A program made the position numbers and the translations under genes. From Pempheris klunzingeri (lineage: Eukaryota; Chordata; Actinopteri; Acropomatiformes; Pempheridae): a DNA stretch of 64,000 bases. The stretch lies in assembly GCF_042242105.1 (NCBI RefSeq), contig NC_092013.1, forward strand, positions 11,525,618 to 11,589,617, read 5' to 3'. This document shows positions 30,704 to 41,120 of this stretch, one piece after another; position 1 is the first letter of the stretch; each line of letters begins with the position of its first letter. Under the pieces are notes generated by a model. That model saw only the letters and a list, made by a program, of their open reading frames with translations, made no database searches and was not told the DNA's origin.

Positions 30704-33298
30704 TCACGCTGCTCCTCTGATAATGACCATCAACATGTAGTCGTCCTCTGATTTGGCAAAGGCTTTGGCAGAGGGATCCAAGAACTGCTGTGAGAACTCA
30801 CATGGGGGGAAAGCGTGAAGGACTCCTCCGTGGTCCTTGTCACGGCTGCCCCCCACAGGGAGGCTGATGATGCCGGCCGCCTCCTTCTGCTTCAGGTAGG
30901 ATACCAGGTTCTTCAGCGGCCTCTCCGTAGAGTTGGCGTCCTGCACCCCTCCGTCGTCAGTCTTCCCGGGGACGGCCAAGAGGACGGAGTATCCGCTGGA
31001 GCCTGCGGCCTTGATGCGACGAGACACTTCATCCAGTTTGGGCTGGTCCAGACGCAGGCGCTGACTGATCTTCAGCTGAGAGACTTGACCACCCGTGGAG
31101 CCCTCCACCAGCAGACTGGTAGCCACCGACATGTCTCCCTCCAGCAGGTGCAGTGACGTGGGAAAGCTGCTGTTCTTCAGCAGGAGGACGCCCTGCCAGG
31201 CCTGACCCAGCTTCTGCCCTGCTGCCGGCTTTGACTGCTGGCCAGATTTGGAGGAGGAGGTGGGATGTCCTAAGTGTTCCTCCTTTCTCGCTGGGCTCTT
31301 ACATGAGTCACTTGATTTGCGTTTGCGGTCCTTCTCAGAGCAGGAGCCTGGCTCGGCCGGGCTAAGTGCTTTTCTTCTCTTGTCACCAAAGCCAGTGTCC
31401 TGGCGCTCTCTGATGGGGGAGGTTCTGCCAGAGCGAGGCAGGCGTTCAGGGTCACTGTAGCGTCCCCCATCTCGACTGCTCTCTCCAGGGCTGCGCTCTA
31501 ATGAGCTGCCATGACGGCGCAGACCATAGTCATTGTTGTCAGGTGAGTGATCCAGCCGGCAGCCGTCATCCACGTGTCTCCTTTTGCGGTTTAGATCGCG
31601 GCTTTGGAACTCACGCTCTATTGACCAGGGCTCATGGGAACGCCTCTCCAGGCGATCGATGGGATCAAAGCCAGCCCCTCGCATCCTGTCGTGGGCACCC
31701 AGGCCAGACCATTCAGCGCTGGAGTACAGGTCCCTGTCTCTGAAGCGGGCAGGAAGCGGAGGGGACCTCTCTCTCACTCTCACCGCATCAGTAAGACGAT
31801 GGGCGAAGGGTTCAGGAACTAAGTCATAGTGCGGCAAGGGGAGGGGGAGCTGCATGTATTGCTGCTGCTGGTAACGGTGCTCTGTGTCCGCAAAGTCCAC
31901 TCTGAGTCTCCTGTCAGGCCCCCCGAGAGGGAAGCCTCTCATGTGAGTACATGCAGCCTGAGCAGCATCCAAACTTTCATACTGGATGTAAGCCCACGCC
32001 TCACCTTTCCTGTAGTCTATAGTCCTGATGGTGCCAAAGCGGTCAAACTCTTTGGCCAGGGCAGCGAGTGGCACCCAGGGTCCAAGGCCCCCCACCCAGA
32101 GCCTGGTCGTGGGTGTAGGTTTACCATAGCCGATTTTGATTGGGTTGTGGCCCACCACTTTCCCTGACATTGCTACTTTGGCACAATGAGCCATGTCGAG
32201 ATTCTCAAACTTGATGAATCCATAGGTGTTGCTCTGGCCTCTCACTGCCCGCTTTATGTCCACTTCTGTTATCACCCCAAACCTGTCAAACGCCCTCCTC
32301 AGGTCATTCTCTGTCACACTGATGTCCAAATTGCCCAGAAACAAAGTCCTGTTCGCCCTCTGGTCATCCTCAGGGCTCATTAGGTCCTCATCACGGTAAA
32401 CAGCACACTCAGGGATGAACGGGGGTCTATTCCTGGCATCATATATTGAAAAATCTCTGTCTCTTTCCAGGTCCCTTATGTGATGTGGTGGAGGAGGAGG
32501 AGGGAGCCGGCCCAGAGCCAGCTGCTGTAACCGGTAGTCTCTGTACCCCAAACCAGTGGGAGATAGGGGTCTCTGAGAGTGGAGATACCTCTGCCCCGAG
32601 GGGAAATTGTCTTTAGCAACAGGGGAGCGGCTTCTCCGTCTGCTCATGTAAACCGTCTGGATTTTCAGAGGCCGGTCGTACAGCACCAGCTTGCCGCGGG
32701 CGTGTTTGGCCGCCCGGGCGTCCTCAGGCCTCCTGAAGTTCACAAACGCCACCCTCTCGTCGTTTTCTCGACACATCTTAACACTCACATCACCAAACCT
32801 CTTAAACTCGTGGAAAAGTCCGTCCTCTATCTCCTCGTCGTTCAGCTGAGAGCCCAGTTCGCTTATTTTGAGAGTCTTGTACTCGTTTTCTGGGTTTGGC
32901 GGAGGCCGCGGGTCGCTGCGTGAACCGGACCTGGATGTCTCCGCGGCGATGTCAGCGCCCCCGTACGGCTTGTTCACCGAAATAACTCCATAGTCGTATC
33001 CGCTACTAGTCCGACCGGAGGAGTTATGTCCGTCTGAATCCCTCATGTCTCTTTTATCACTGTGCAAACTTCTCCTGGACGAGGCGCCGCTCGGAGCAGA
33101 GCCGTTGCCGTTGTTGCTACCAGCCGCCTGCAGGACTCCGGGCTTCTTACCGCCCGGGTGGCTTCCTCCTCGGTCTCTGCTCTCATCTGGCGCCCGGGAG
33201 CGTTTTTTCACCGGCGACCGTTCTTTCCCCTTCATGTCCACCAGCCGATACCTGCGGTCTACAGACACTAATCTGCGTGAACACACTCTCTCTGTCAC
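30704..33298 (-). CDS. rbm15: RNA-binding motif protein 15 (SPEN family, m6A writer adaptor)
   Basis: A single uninterrupted exon encodes 864 aa. RBM15 binds U-rich RNA, recruits the METTL3/METTL14-WTAP m6A complex (including to Xist in mammals), and acts in splicing and haematopoiesis in the nucleus. Three RRMs are visible at about 141-218 (KTLKISELGSQL), 316-392 (NRTLFLGNLDI) and 397-470 (TRLWVGGLGPWVPL). An RS/RD-rich middle follows, then a SPOC domain at about 694-864 (AWQGVLLLKNSSFP to the end). A poly-Pro run sits near 265. MKGKERSPVKKRSR at residue 22 aligns with an internal human Met, so translation may start there. The frame ends VIIRGAA, as in the human short isoform, without the FGFQIGVRYEN tail of the long one. 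The linker is shorter than in the 977-aa human protein. Confidence 0.95.
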   Translation of the reverse strand: MTERVCSRRLVSVDRRYRLVDMKGKERSPVKKRSRAPDESRDRGGSHPGGKKPGVLQAAGSNNGNGSAPSGASSRRSLHSDKRDMRDSDGHNSSGRTSSGYDYGVISVNKPYGGADIAAETSRSGSRSDPRPPPNPENEYKTLKISELGSQLNDEEIEDGLFHEFKRFGDVSVKMCRENDERVAFVNFRRPEDARAAKHARGKLVLYDRPLKIQTVYMSRRRSRSPVAKDNFPSGQRYLHSQRPLSPTGLGYRDYRLQQLALGRLPPPPPPHHIRDLERDRDFSIYDARNRPPFIPECAVYRDEDLMSPEDDQRANRTLFLGNLDISVTENDLRRAFDRFGVITEVDIKRAVRGQSNTYGFIKFENLDMAHCAKVAMSGKVVGHNPIKIGYGKPTPTTRLWVGGLGPWVPLAALAKEFDRFGTIRTIDYRKGEAWAYIQYESLDAAQAACTHMRGFPLGGPDRRLRVDFADTEHRYQQQQYMQLPLPLPHYDLVPEPFAHRLTDAVRVRERSPPLPARFRDRDLYSSAEWSGLGAHDRMRGAGFDPIDRLERRSHEPWSIEREFQSRDLNRKRRHVDDGCRLDHSPDNNDYGLRRHGSSLERSPGESSRDGGRYSDPERLPRSGRTSPIRERQDTGFGDKRRKALSPAEPGSCSEKDRKRKSSDSCKSPARKEEHLGHPTSSSKSGQQSKPAAGQKLGQAWQGVLLLKNSSFPTSLHLLEGDMSVATSLLVEGSTGGQVSQLKISQRLRLDQPKLDEVSRRIKAAGSSGYSVLLAVPGKTDDGGVQDANSTERPLKNLVSYLKQKEAAGIISLPVGGSRDKDHGGVLHAFPPCEFSQQFLDPSAKAFAKSEDDYMLMVIIRGAA

Positions 33299-33480
33299 TG
33301 AAACAGACCTAAACTATCTCAACTTCAACGCGGTTTTCTAGGCGAGCGACATAACCGCCATGTTGGACTACTTACACTACTGTACAGGAAGTCCCGCCTA
33401 CGCTCCCGTACAGGAAGCTGATTGGTTGTGCGGGTTGTCGCTCACGTGAACAGGAAGGCCGCTCGCCTATTATAAACAAG
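33299..33480 (-). promoter_or_regulatory. rbm15: rbm15 promoter region
   Basis: A GC-richer patch just upstream of the start codon contains a YY1-type motif (CCGCCATGTTGG at about 33356), an inverted CCAAT box (GATTGGTTG at about 33419) and a CACGTG E-box at about 33443. YY1 and CCAAT sites near the start are usual for housekeeping promoters. The function is inferred. Confidence 0.5.
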
Positions 33481-36400
33481 GGTGCGGCTCTGCTGTGGGG
33501 TCAAAGTACAGTCCTGTATGCTGAAGTAGATTTGACAGAAAGATAATGATTATGACAGACTGCAGCAGCAGGAAGCAGCAGAAATACGGAAGTTTGAGTT
33601 TTAGATTAGTTTGGGCTTCATCTTGAGTGAAGAAATCATGATTAAAGTAGAGTATGAGTTGTTTTATCTTGCCTGTATCTATAGTATAGCATAGTTGGAG
33701 TAACAAAGATTAGTCTGGTAAAGTATTTGTATAGGAAAACTACATGGTGCCCTTCAAGTGAGGACACTGACAGTGTATTGGGTAATGCATGGCAGGAAAA
33801 CGGTACTTCATTTAAAGCGGAGGAGGAGCATATTCATAGACTATGTAAAGGGAGGATCTAACAAGCTGTCTGCATTATATGCAGTGGTGCCCCAGGCCAG
33901 GGCCTTGTCAGGGACCAGATGTGTATAAGCAAAACAGTTTATAGTATGTCAACACTATGCTGCCGCTGCACCAAATGGATTTAAGTGCATGAAATTAAGT
34001 GTGTGGAGCAGTGCAGAGAAAAAAAACATCAAATATTTTAGTTAGTTTTTTTCTTTTTAGATGCTATAGGGGCGAAAATTAGTGCATGTGAAGCATGCAG
34101 CACTGAATAAAGTGTCCGTTTCATAATACCTCTGTCCCACTCTGATACAAAACCAGATAAATATGTTTCATGTTCCAAAAGAGAGCTTTTCTGGGATTTT
34201 TGATTATAGAGCTGCACATTTTCACTTGAGCAGATTTTTTTTTTTTTTTACAAACAAAGCATCAAATATACCCTATCATTATGAGAACTTTATCCACAAC
34301 ATCCACCACATTGTATGTATCCGTGCAAGTAACACAGTTTTAACACTGTTTGACTTTATGGGATGGATACCTACTGCAAATAAAAGTAGACACTGCAGAC
34401 ACTGTGTGCTGCTCTTTTTATCTAAATAACTCTTTGTTTTAATAGTTATTACGATATACTTTTGTGAGGAAGTAGCGAAGATGCAAAACTATGAGTTCAA
34501 ACTATGTTTTAAAAAGTGTCTAACAAATGAAACAGAGGATCTGTATATGTGTGTTCCTGTCAGACTGCAGTTAACTGAACTAACATGTTTTCACCACCAG
34601 GGGACAGAGAGGTTCCTCGTAACAACCAGATCAGCCTCAGTTAATCACTGAAGCAGGAGGGTAAAGTACCAACTGTCCAGACTGACAAAAACTTTTGTAT
34701 CCTGATTACCGACTGAAAGGAGACATTCCCCGTAGTGAGGGGAGTTAAAACCGTCCCCACTGAAACCAGTGTGTCTCTAGGTCCAGTCTGTCTCATTGGC
34801 AAACTTGTGTTTTCTGCTGTCTTGTCATTGCTCTGCATGAAACATGAGGAAACCACTATAGAGCTTTAAATATCAAACATCCAACTATGTCACTGTATGC
34901 TGTCCAAAACAAATAATTTCCAGACAGCAGTTATACAACCTGCACTGTACTGCAGCCTAAGCCGTCATCCTCACTATACCAGTCTGTGTAGCCAGTGGGT
35001 TAATAACGGAAGTGTGGGCTTTTTTATTATTATTGATAGTGCACAGGAACAAAATGCTGAGGCATGTATGTAGGACGCGCCCACGCGTAGGATTACAGTC
35101 TGCACGACAGCAGGGGGAGAGGTGGTCGTCCAATTATTACACTGTCTTTCTTTATGGACAGAAAAGCTGACAATTCAGAAACTTTTATCTCCAGTTTCTT
35201 TCTGTTCCTTTGTGACACACATTCAAACGTATATGCACACCCGTGCAGGCAAATATCTCTTTCTTCAGCTTAATTTCCATGTCTTTATCTGAGCTTGCTG
35301 ATAAAATGCTGTTCTTTTTGCCGAGGCTATTTCAGAAAATACATATCAATTTCCTACAAAGTTCACCTTTACAAATCACACTGTATAAATGACAAATAAT
35401 CACATCTTGATCATTTTCAACAGAAATGACTTCATCACCCTTCTGGTTTAAATCTGTGCCATATCTATTTGAATTCTTTGCACTCGTTAACTTTTAATCT
35501 CAATCCCTTTTTTGTTCCACTGAGCCTGACCCTATTATTTGTTGCATCAACCTTGTTGCACCAGCAATACTTACAAAAAAATGCAATGTGCTTTAGGGGT
35601 ATTTTAAAGGGATTATGTTGTCCAAAAAATGGGGACAGAAGCTTTGCCCTCAACCCCGTCAGCTGGACTGGCCCCTCTTTGAGAGACCATCTGGTGAAGT
35701 TCTTCTATAGACCATCACATGATGCTGCGCAGGCCTAGCAAAGCAATCTGCCATCCAGTATTTAAATGTGTGTCTATGAAAATGGTATGAGGGGGGACAT
35801 TTGTTCCTGCTTTAAACCTCCTCCCAATTTCCAGGTCAGGTGTCTGTCCATATCAAATGGAGCAGTCGAAGCATTCATCCATCAGTGATGTGTGTCACTA
35901 AAATTGTGCATACATGTAAAATGGGAGCAAATGTATCAAAGGGAATTATAGTAGCTGTGCCTTTTCACTATAGAGGATAACCACCAGGAAGCAACCTACG
36001 CAGTTTTTAATACCATATTTAAGTTTAACGCTGCTTTAGACAAGCTCAAATTCACAAAGGCTGCTATGAATTCACAGAAATATGAAACCTTGACTATACT
36101 GCAGCAGATAAGCATTTCATCTGTTAACAACCATCTAAAACAGAATGGCACGCTGGGGTTTTTTGTAAATGAGCTGTCAAAGGGGAAATCTGCCAAGGAT
36201 TAGTGGGGGAAAACAGCTTTTAAATGAGTTTCTATTTTTGTGTGTCGCATTAAGGTGAACAGCATGGCCTGACCCACTGCACTCTGGCTTTCATGTGAGA
36301 CAGATGCTTTGTCACAGATCCGTTTGTACATCAACCAACCAAAGGACAACCAATTCCTCACCTGTCTAACCTGCTGAAGGATAAGGTATAAATTCCTGAT

Positions 36401-37213
36401 GAATTCCCCATCACGTTTTGTGAAAAATGGACAATCAGCTTTACTGTGTCTCATCAGTACAGCGCATCCTGACGCCCAGCTGGCTTTTAAATGCGTTCAT
36501 CTGTTACGTGTCGAACCGTATCCTGATGCTGATTTAATGACGAGACTCCTCACACAAATGTTCTTTATCACAACATGAGTAAATAAACACACGGTCTTGG
36601 CGTGCTGCCGGATGCTGCTGCAGTGTGCCTGCTAGAGCCCAACATGACCCACTTTCTCCACGGTGTGAACACCTGCACAGCACCAGCACAGCACTGTGCA
36701 CTGATGCACTCTGGGAAAGCAGGAGATGCTACAATACTATGAGGATGCATCCACAGATAAAACAGAAACTCAAGATGGTTTAGTGATTTTTGACATATGG
36801 GAAATTATACATGAATAAAACCCCTTTGTTCATTAATTAAACATGAGGAAAGGTGAACTATACTTGAAAAGGTCTTATTTATAACATTTCTTATAATAGT
36901 GTGTTTATTTTGTTTGGTTACTGTACAGTACAGTATCTTATAGATTTTATATGATGTGGATGAGGTAGTGTTAACACTGCTGGCTAAAAGAGTCATTGAA
37001 TTAGCAGTGCATTGATCACAAACAATGTTGACACCGACTGCTTTGACTTATCCAATCACATCTGTCAAATGGCAGCAAATACAGTGTAGATATAATTATC
37101 GTTATTCAAGTGCTTGTGCTAAGAATAATGGACTAGATAAGCGACACCACAGAGCCCAGTGCAGGCTGAAGCTTTTTTTAGGAGCTGAGAGTGACCCAGA
37201 CAGCGCAAAACAC

Positions 37214-37475
37214 AAGGGGAGAAACAGGAGGGAGGGAGGAAGGGGGAGGAAGGGGGAGGAAAGGGATGGGGAGGGAGGAATATAAATGAGACTGGAGTGA
37301 AGGAAAAGTACTGAGCGGATGAGGTGGTGCAGATGCAGAATGCACGAGCGCACGTGAGAGGTAGTGGGCGTGGGGGAGCACAAAAGAAAGCGAGGCAACA
37401 TGAAGTTAGAGGCGACTGAAGGTGAACAGCAGAGAGGAGTAGAAATGTGCTGTGACGTCAGGCACCAAGGACCAT
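37214..37475 (+). promoter_or_regulatory. Purine tract, TATA-like box and CRE cluster
   Basis: A 67-base almost pure G/A tract (37214-37280) runs directly into TATAAAT at 37281-37287. A GCACGTGAG E-box is near 37351, and a perfect palindromic CRE, TGACGTCA, is at 37453-37460. Overlapping it, TCAGGCACCAAGGACCATG resembles an RE1/NRSF site with one extra base. No coding exon follows closely. This could be an alternative slc6a17 promoter, a non-coding RNA promoter or an enhancer. Confidence 0.3.
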
Positions 37476-37934
37476 GAGACACAACCAAAATCACAGAGGA
37501 TATTTAACGTAAAGATTCCAGGGAGAAATTCTTTCTAATAAGAGAAAGGATGCCGCAGAGGAGAAAGTGATGCTGACGATGAAAATGCCGAGTGATCAAG
37601 ATAAACTTCATAGAAAGAAATCAAAGAGAAACAAATGAGTGTAGTAACACCCAGCCTGGGAAGCATTGCCAAAGAGAAGTATTAGAGATTATTATTATTA
37701 TTAGAGATTAAATTAAACCCTGACAGGAAACACTGTCACTTAGTCTTTGCTGGTGTTTTATTAGTTTTACGTCGAGGTACCAGTCATGATGGCAGTGAGG
37801 CTCTAGAGAAGCAAATACAGTCCTGATCACTCGTCCACCACTTCGATCACGACTAAAGTATCTTTACATCTACTGCATGTGTTGCCTTGACATTTTTTAC
37901 AGATGTTCATGGTCCTCAGAGGATGAATGTTGCT

Positions 37935-38315
37935 GGCTCTGATGATCCCTTGATCTTCCCTCTAGCGCCACCACAACATGGTGACAACATTTGACATTTG
38001 TGGTTTTTGAGTGATAGGCCTCAACAACCACTGGAACTTGGTACACACATTTCCTCTGGTGCCCCTCTGACTTTTCATTTAGCACCATCATCTCCTCAAA
38101 ATTGATCAGACTTGTCCAATACTGCATGCTGATTTATGACCAATGACTGCAAAAGTGATTTCCCCATCAGCCTCAGCTGTACATTGTGTTACTTAGTGCT
38201 AATTAGCAAATGTTAGCATTTTAACATGCTAAACTAAGATGGTGAACATGGTAAACACTGTACCTGCTAACATCATTATGTTAGCACTGTCATTGTCAGC
38301 ATGTTAGCATAACCT
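37935..38315 (-). repeat. Dispersed repeat, copy 1 (reverse)
   Basis: It contains CTCTAGCGCCACCACAACAT, the phrase GTTTTTGAGTGATAGGCC and several GCTAACATTTGC/ATGTTAGCAT modules. These match, in opposite orientation, the repeat in slc6a17 intron 3 at 48775-49065. Confidence 0.6.
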
Positions 38316-39919
38316 CAGAGTATCACAGTGGGAGTGATACTGAAAAAAAAGTAGGTACAATAAATACTGGTATGAATAAAAGGACACGGGGTAAGAGGAG
38401 GCAGAACAAAGCTGCAGCTCCTCCAACCCAGATGGGACCGTTCGGTCATTTGCTAACCAGAGAGGGCAGCAGCACCGCTGTGCCCACAATCCCACAGGCC
38501 TGTAAGGCTGCTGATGCGGGTTTAATAAAACCCTGAAAAACGTGAGCGAGTGACACACCGTTGCCCACTTAGCAGATGCCCTGCAGCAGCTGAGGCTGCA
38601 CTGCCTTGATCAAGAGCACTTCAGCACTAGTTTTAGTGGAAGGAGACAATGTTAATGTTCTATCACTTCATTGCTACGTTGCATGATTTTAATCCTTGTT
38701 CTTAATCTGGCTTTATTAGAGCCTTATCATCCTGATAGTCTTGTTCCAGGCACAATTTGCTGTCTTAGACTTGTCTTCCATTTTTCATTTCAGAGATTTC
38801 TTGTTAGATTTTTTTCTCCCATGAGCCGAGGTGACAAAAAGATTGTGGGAGCAAAAGTAAGGTGAGAAAACACTAAGGACGGTCATCTTTAACCCACTGT
38901 ACATGTCTAAAGGAGGAAGTATCAGTGTGACTCATGATTTGGATCAAATACACATTAATCTCTATCTGTCACCTATAGGATGCCACAGAAACTTCAGAGA
39001 CCTTAAACAAACTAACAGGAGAGAAAACCCAGCAGGTCACTCGTGTGTCTGGATGTTTGAAATGCATTCCGTTGTTCTCCAACTAAAGGGGAAAAGAGTT
39101 TATCGAGGGACGAATGCAGAAAGGAGGGTGCAGAGACGAGACAAAGTCTGTCATATGATCCTGAGGTTGCTGTGGCAACTGCTCCCAGCAGTCCACCCAA
39201 AGAAGGTGCGTCAAAAGCGTCACAGAGAGATCGAGAGAACCAGCTGTGGAAATAAGACAGATCAGACCCTCGTCTCAGTTTAACCTAAAAACAGTCTGAT
39301 CAACATCTTACTGCAAGGAATCACAAATACTGGAAATGTGAGATGTGAGCTGTGATTCAACTGTGCAGTATCTTGTTTTCTGTCAGTTCAAACAGTATCA
39401 GTGCTTGTTAAACAGTATTTTGTTCTCACAGAGAGTTTAAAGCCACTTATTTCCACATGTTTACTCCCCTATGTTATGTATCATCACTTGAACCAAACTC
39501 CATAATGATATATGTGCTTGATAATTACGCAGATGAAGAGAAGCATCAAGAAGCAAGTGAGGAAACACATCTGATTAAGACAACCAGGGAGGCAGACGTG
39601 TGGGAATGAGGGGCTGAAATAAATCCATAAGGTCAGGATGAAAAATGGCCTCTCTGTGATGTTTTCCTCCCCTATCTCGGTGGTATTAGAGAATATTCTG
39701 GTGGACGGTGCGTGATTTATGGCCCCTTGGGTGACTGTGTCTGCTGCCATCGTATCGCGTGTCCAGTGTTTCATAGAGAAATGACCACCCAGTGCAGGAC
39801 TTAAAGTTTGGTGAAGGTGATAAAGCTGTTAGTCAGAGATTATTAGAGAGTAGTGATCCACGAGGAGAATTACATATACGATATATTCTCTTTTGAGAAA
39901 AGACTTATGGCCTAAAAGA

Positions 39920-40393
39920 GTGCAGATTACTTGAGTATTTTCCATTTTCTACTTTAGACTTCTTCTCCGCTACATTTCAGAAGGAAACATTGAACTTTTA
40001 AATGATTACATTTATTTGACAGCTGTTACTGTTAACACATTCTGTGTGATCAGTTCATTAAACTGTCCAAATACAGCAGTTAGCTGGGATCGGCTCCAAC
40101 CCTTAAGGACAGGCAGTATCGACAATGGATGCATGGAATACAGTAGTTGGAATGAGGACAACTACATGTGCAGCATTAAAGTCCTGCTTATATGTTAAAT
40201 CCTCATTAATAACATCAATATAATAACAACAATGTAACAACCTGACACTGACAGGGCCCATTCCTTTGGTGCTTTAAGTGTCTTTTGTACTTTTACTTGT
40301 GAATTCAGAGTTCCTACTTGTAATAGAGTATTTTTACACTATGAAAATGCTACTTTTACTTAAGTAAATGACCTGAGTATTCTTACACCACTG
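39920..40393 (-). mobile_element. hAT-type MITE, reverse copy
   Basis: Read on the minus strand it begins CAGTGGTGTAAGAATACTCA and continues through CTTAAGTAAAAGTAGC. The other end carries CTTCTCCGCTACATTTCAGA and AGGAAACATTGAACTTTT, which I recognise as parts of the same fish MITE family. Confidence 0.65.
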
Positions 40394-40849
40394 TTAGAAG
40401 TTATAATAGTAATGATAATAATACATGTGTTTTTCTTTCACTGCGTTATTCATTTATTGTTCATGTATTTATTATGAGTTTTATTCATTTAGCCTATGAA
40501 TGCTTATTCGTTGATGAGCATTGGGAGAAGCTTTGTTCATCTGTGCAGTTTTTCTTATATCACATTCTCATTGTGTTGTTGTGGCTATGCGAACGCAACC
40601 TCAGCACCATCTCTGTCACCTTTAAAATATGTGTGTGTGTGTGTGTGTGTGTCCCATGCTGCTATCCTGACAGACCACAGTTGAATGGCTTAAATTTTTT
40701 ATCAATTGGCCGAGGGATGACGAAAAACCCGCGTCAGACCCTCACTTCCTCAGGTAGGAGTGGATAACCTTGACAAATCCGCGCAGTTTTGTCCTCTTTT
40801 TTTCCTTCTCTCAGCATCCCACCGTCGTGCAGGGATGCTGTGACGACCG

Positions 40850-41120
40850 GAAGCCTCCGACAACAAGTGAGTGTCAGGTGAGAATTTGTCATTGTTGGTA
40901 ACGAGCAGCACTCCGTGCGTCACGGTGCGCCCCGGACTGTCCACCCTGCATGTCAATTGTAGGCAGAGCAGCATGTGATCGTGCGTCCTCCAGTGTCCTG
41001 CGCGCGCTCAGTCACTAACACACCGACACACTGCCCAGCGGATGTATTCATGCCTCTCTACAGATTTCCTCAGCGTTCACAATAAACCTTGGATATTCTT
41101 GATTCTCCAAAAGACTCACG
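40850..41120 (+). promoter_or_regulatory. slc6a17: Candidate slc6a17 promoter and non-coding first exon
   Basis: The stretch is richer in CpG than its surroundings (CCTGCGCGCGCTCAG near 40998) and ends in a plausible donor, GACTCACG/GTGAGAAAG, at 41120. A good acceptor (CTGTTTTTTTGATGCAG) ends at 44362, just upstream of the coding start, so the mRNA leader would resume at 44363. Human SLC6A17 likewise has a non-coding first exon. The join is inferred. Confidence 0.45.

Larger units (their letters stand above)
33481..40780. other. Intergenic region between rbm15 and slc6a17
   Basis: No protein-coding exon is supported. The interval contains a candidate regulatory cluster at 37.2-37.5 kb, a dispersed repeat at 37.9-38.3 kb, a hAT-type MITE at 39.9-40.4 kb and a GT microsatellite at 40630-40652. 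The remaining sequence shows nothing I can name. Confidence 0.5.

Noticed and set aside
30815-33341. Several plus-strand frames of 60-114 codons over rbm15
   Set aside because: They are reverse-strand shadows of the rbm15 exon, with no independent family resemblance.
40590-40612. RE1 half-site (CCTCAGCACCA) upstream of slc6a17, and another near 41471
   Set aside because: Only the left half matches. Half-sites of this length are expected by chance.
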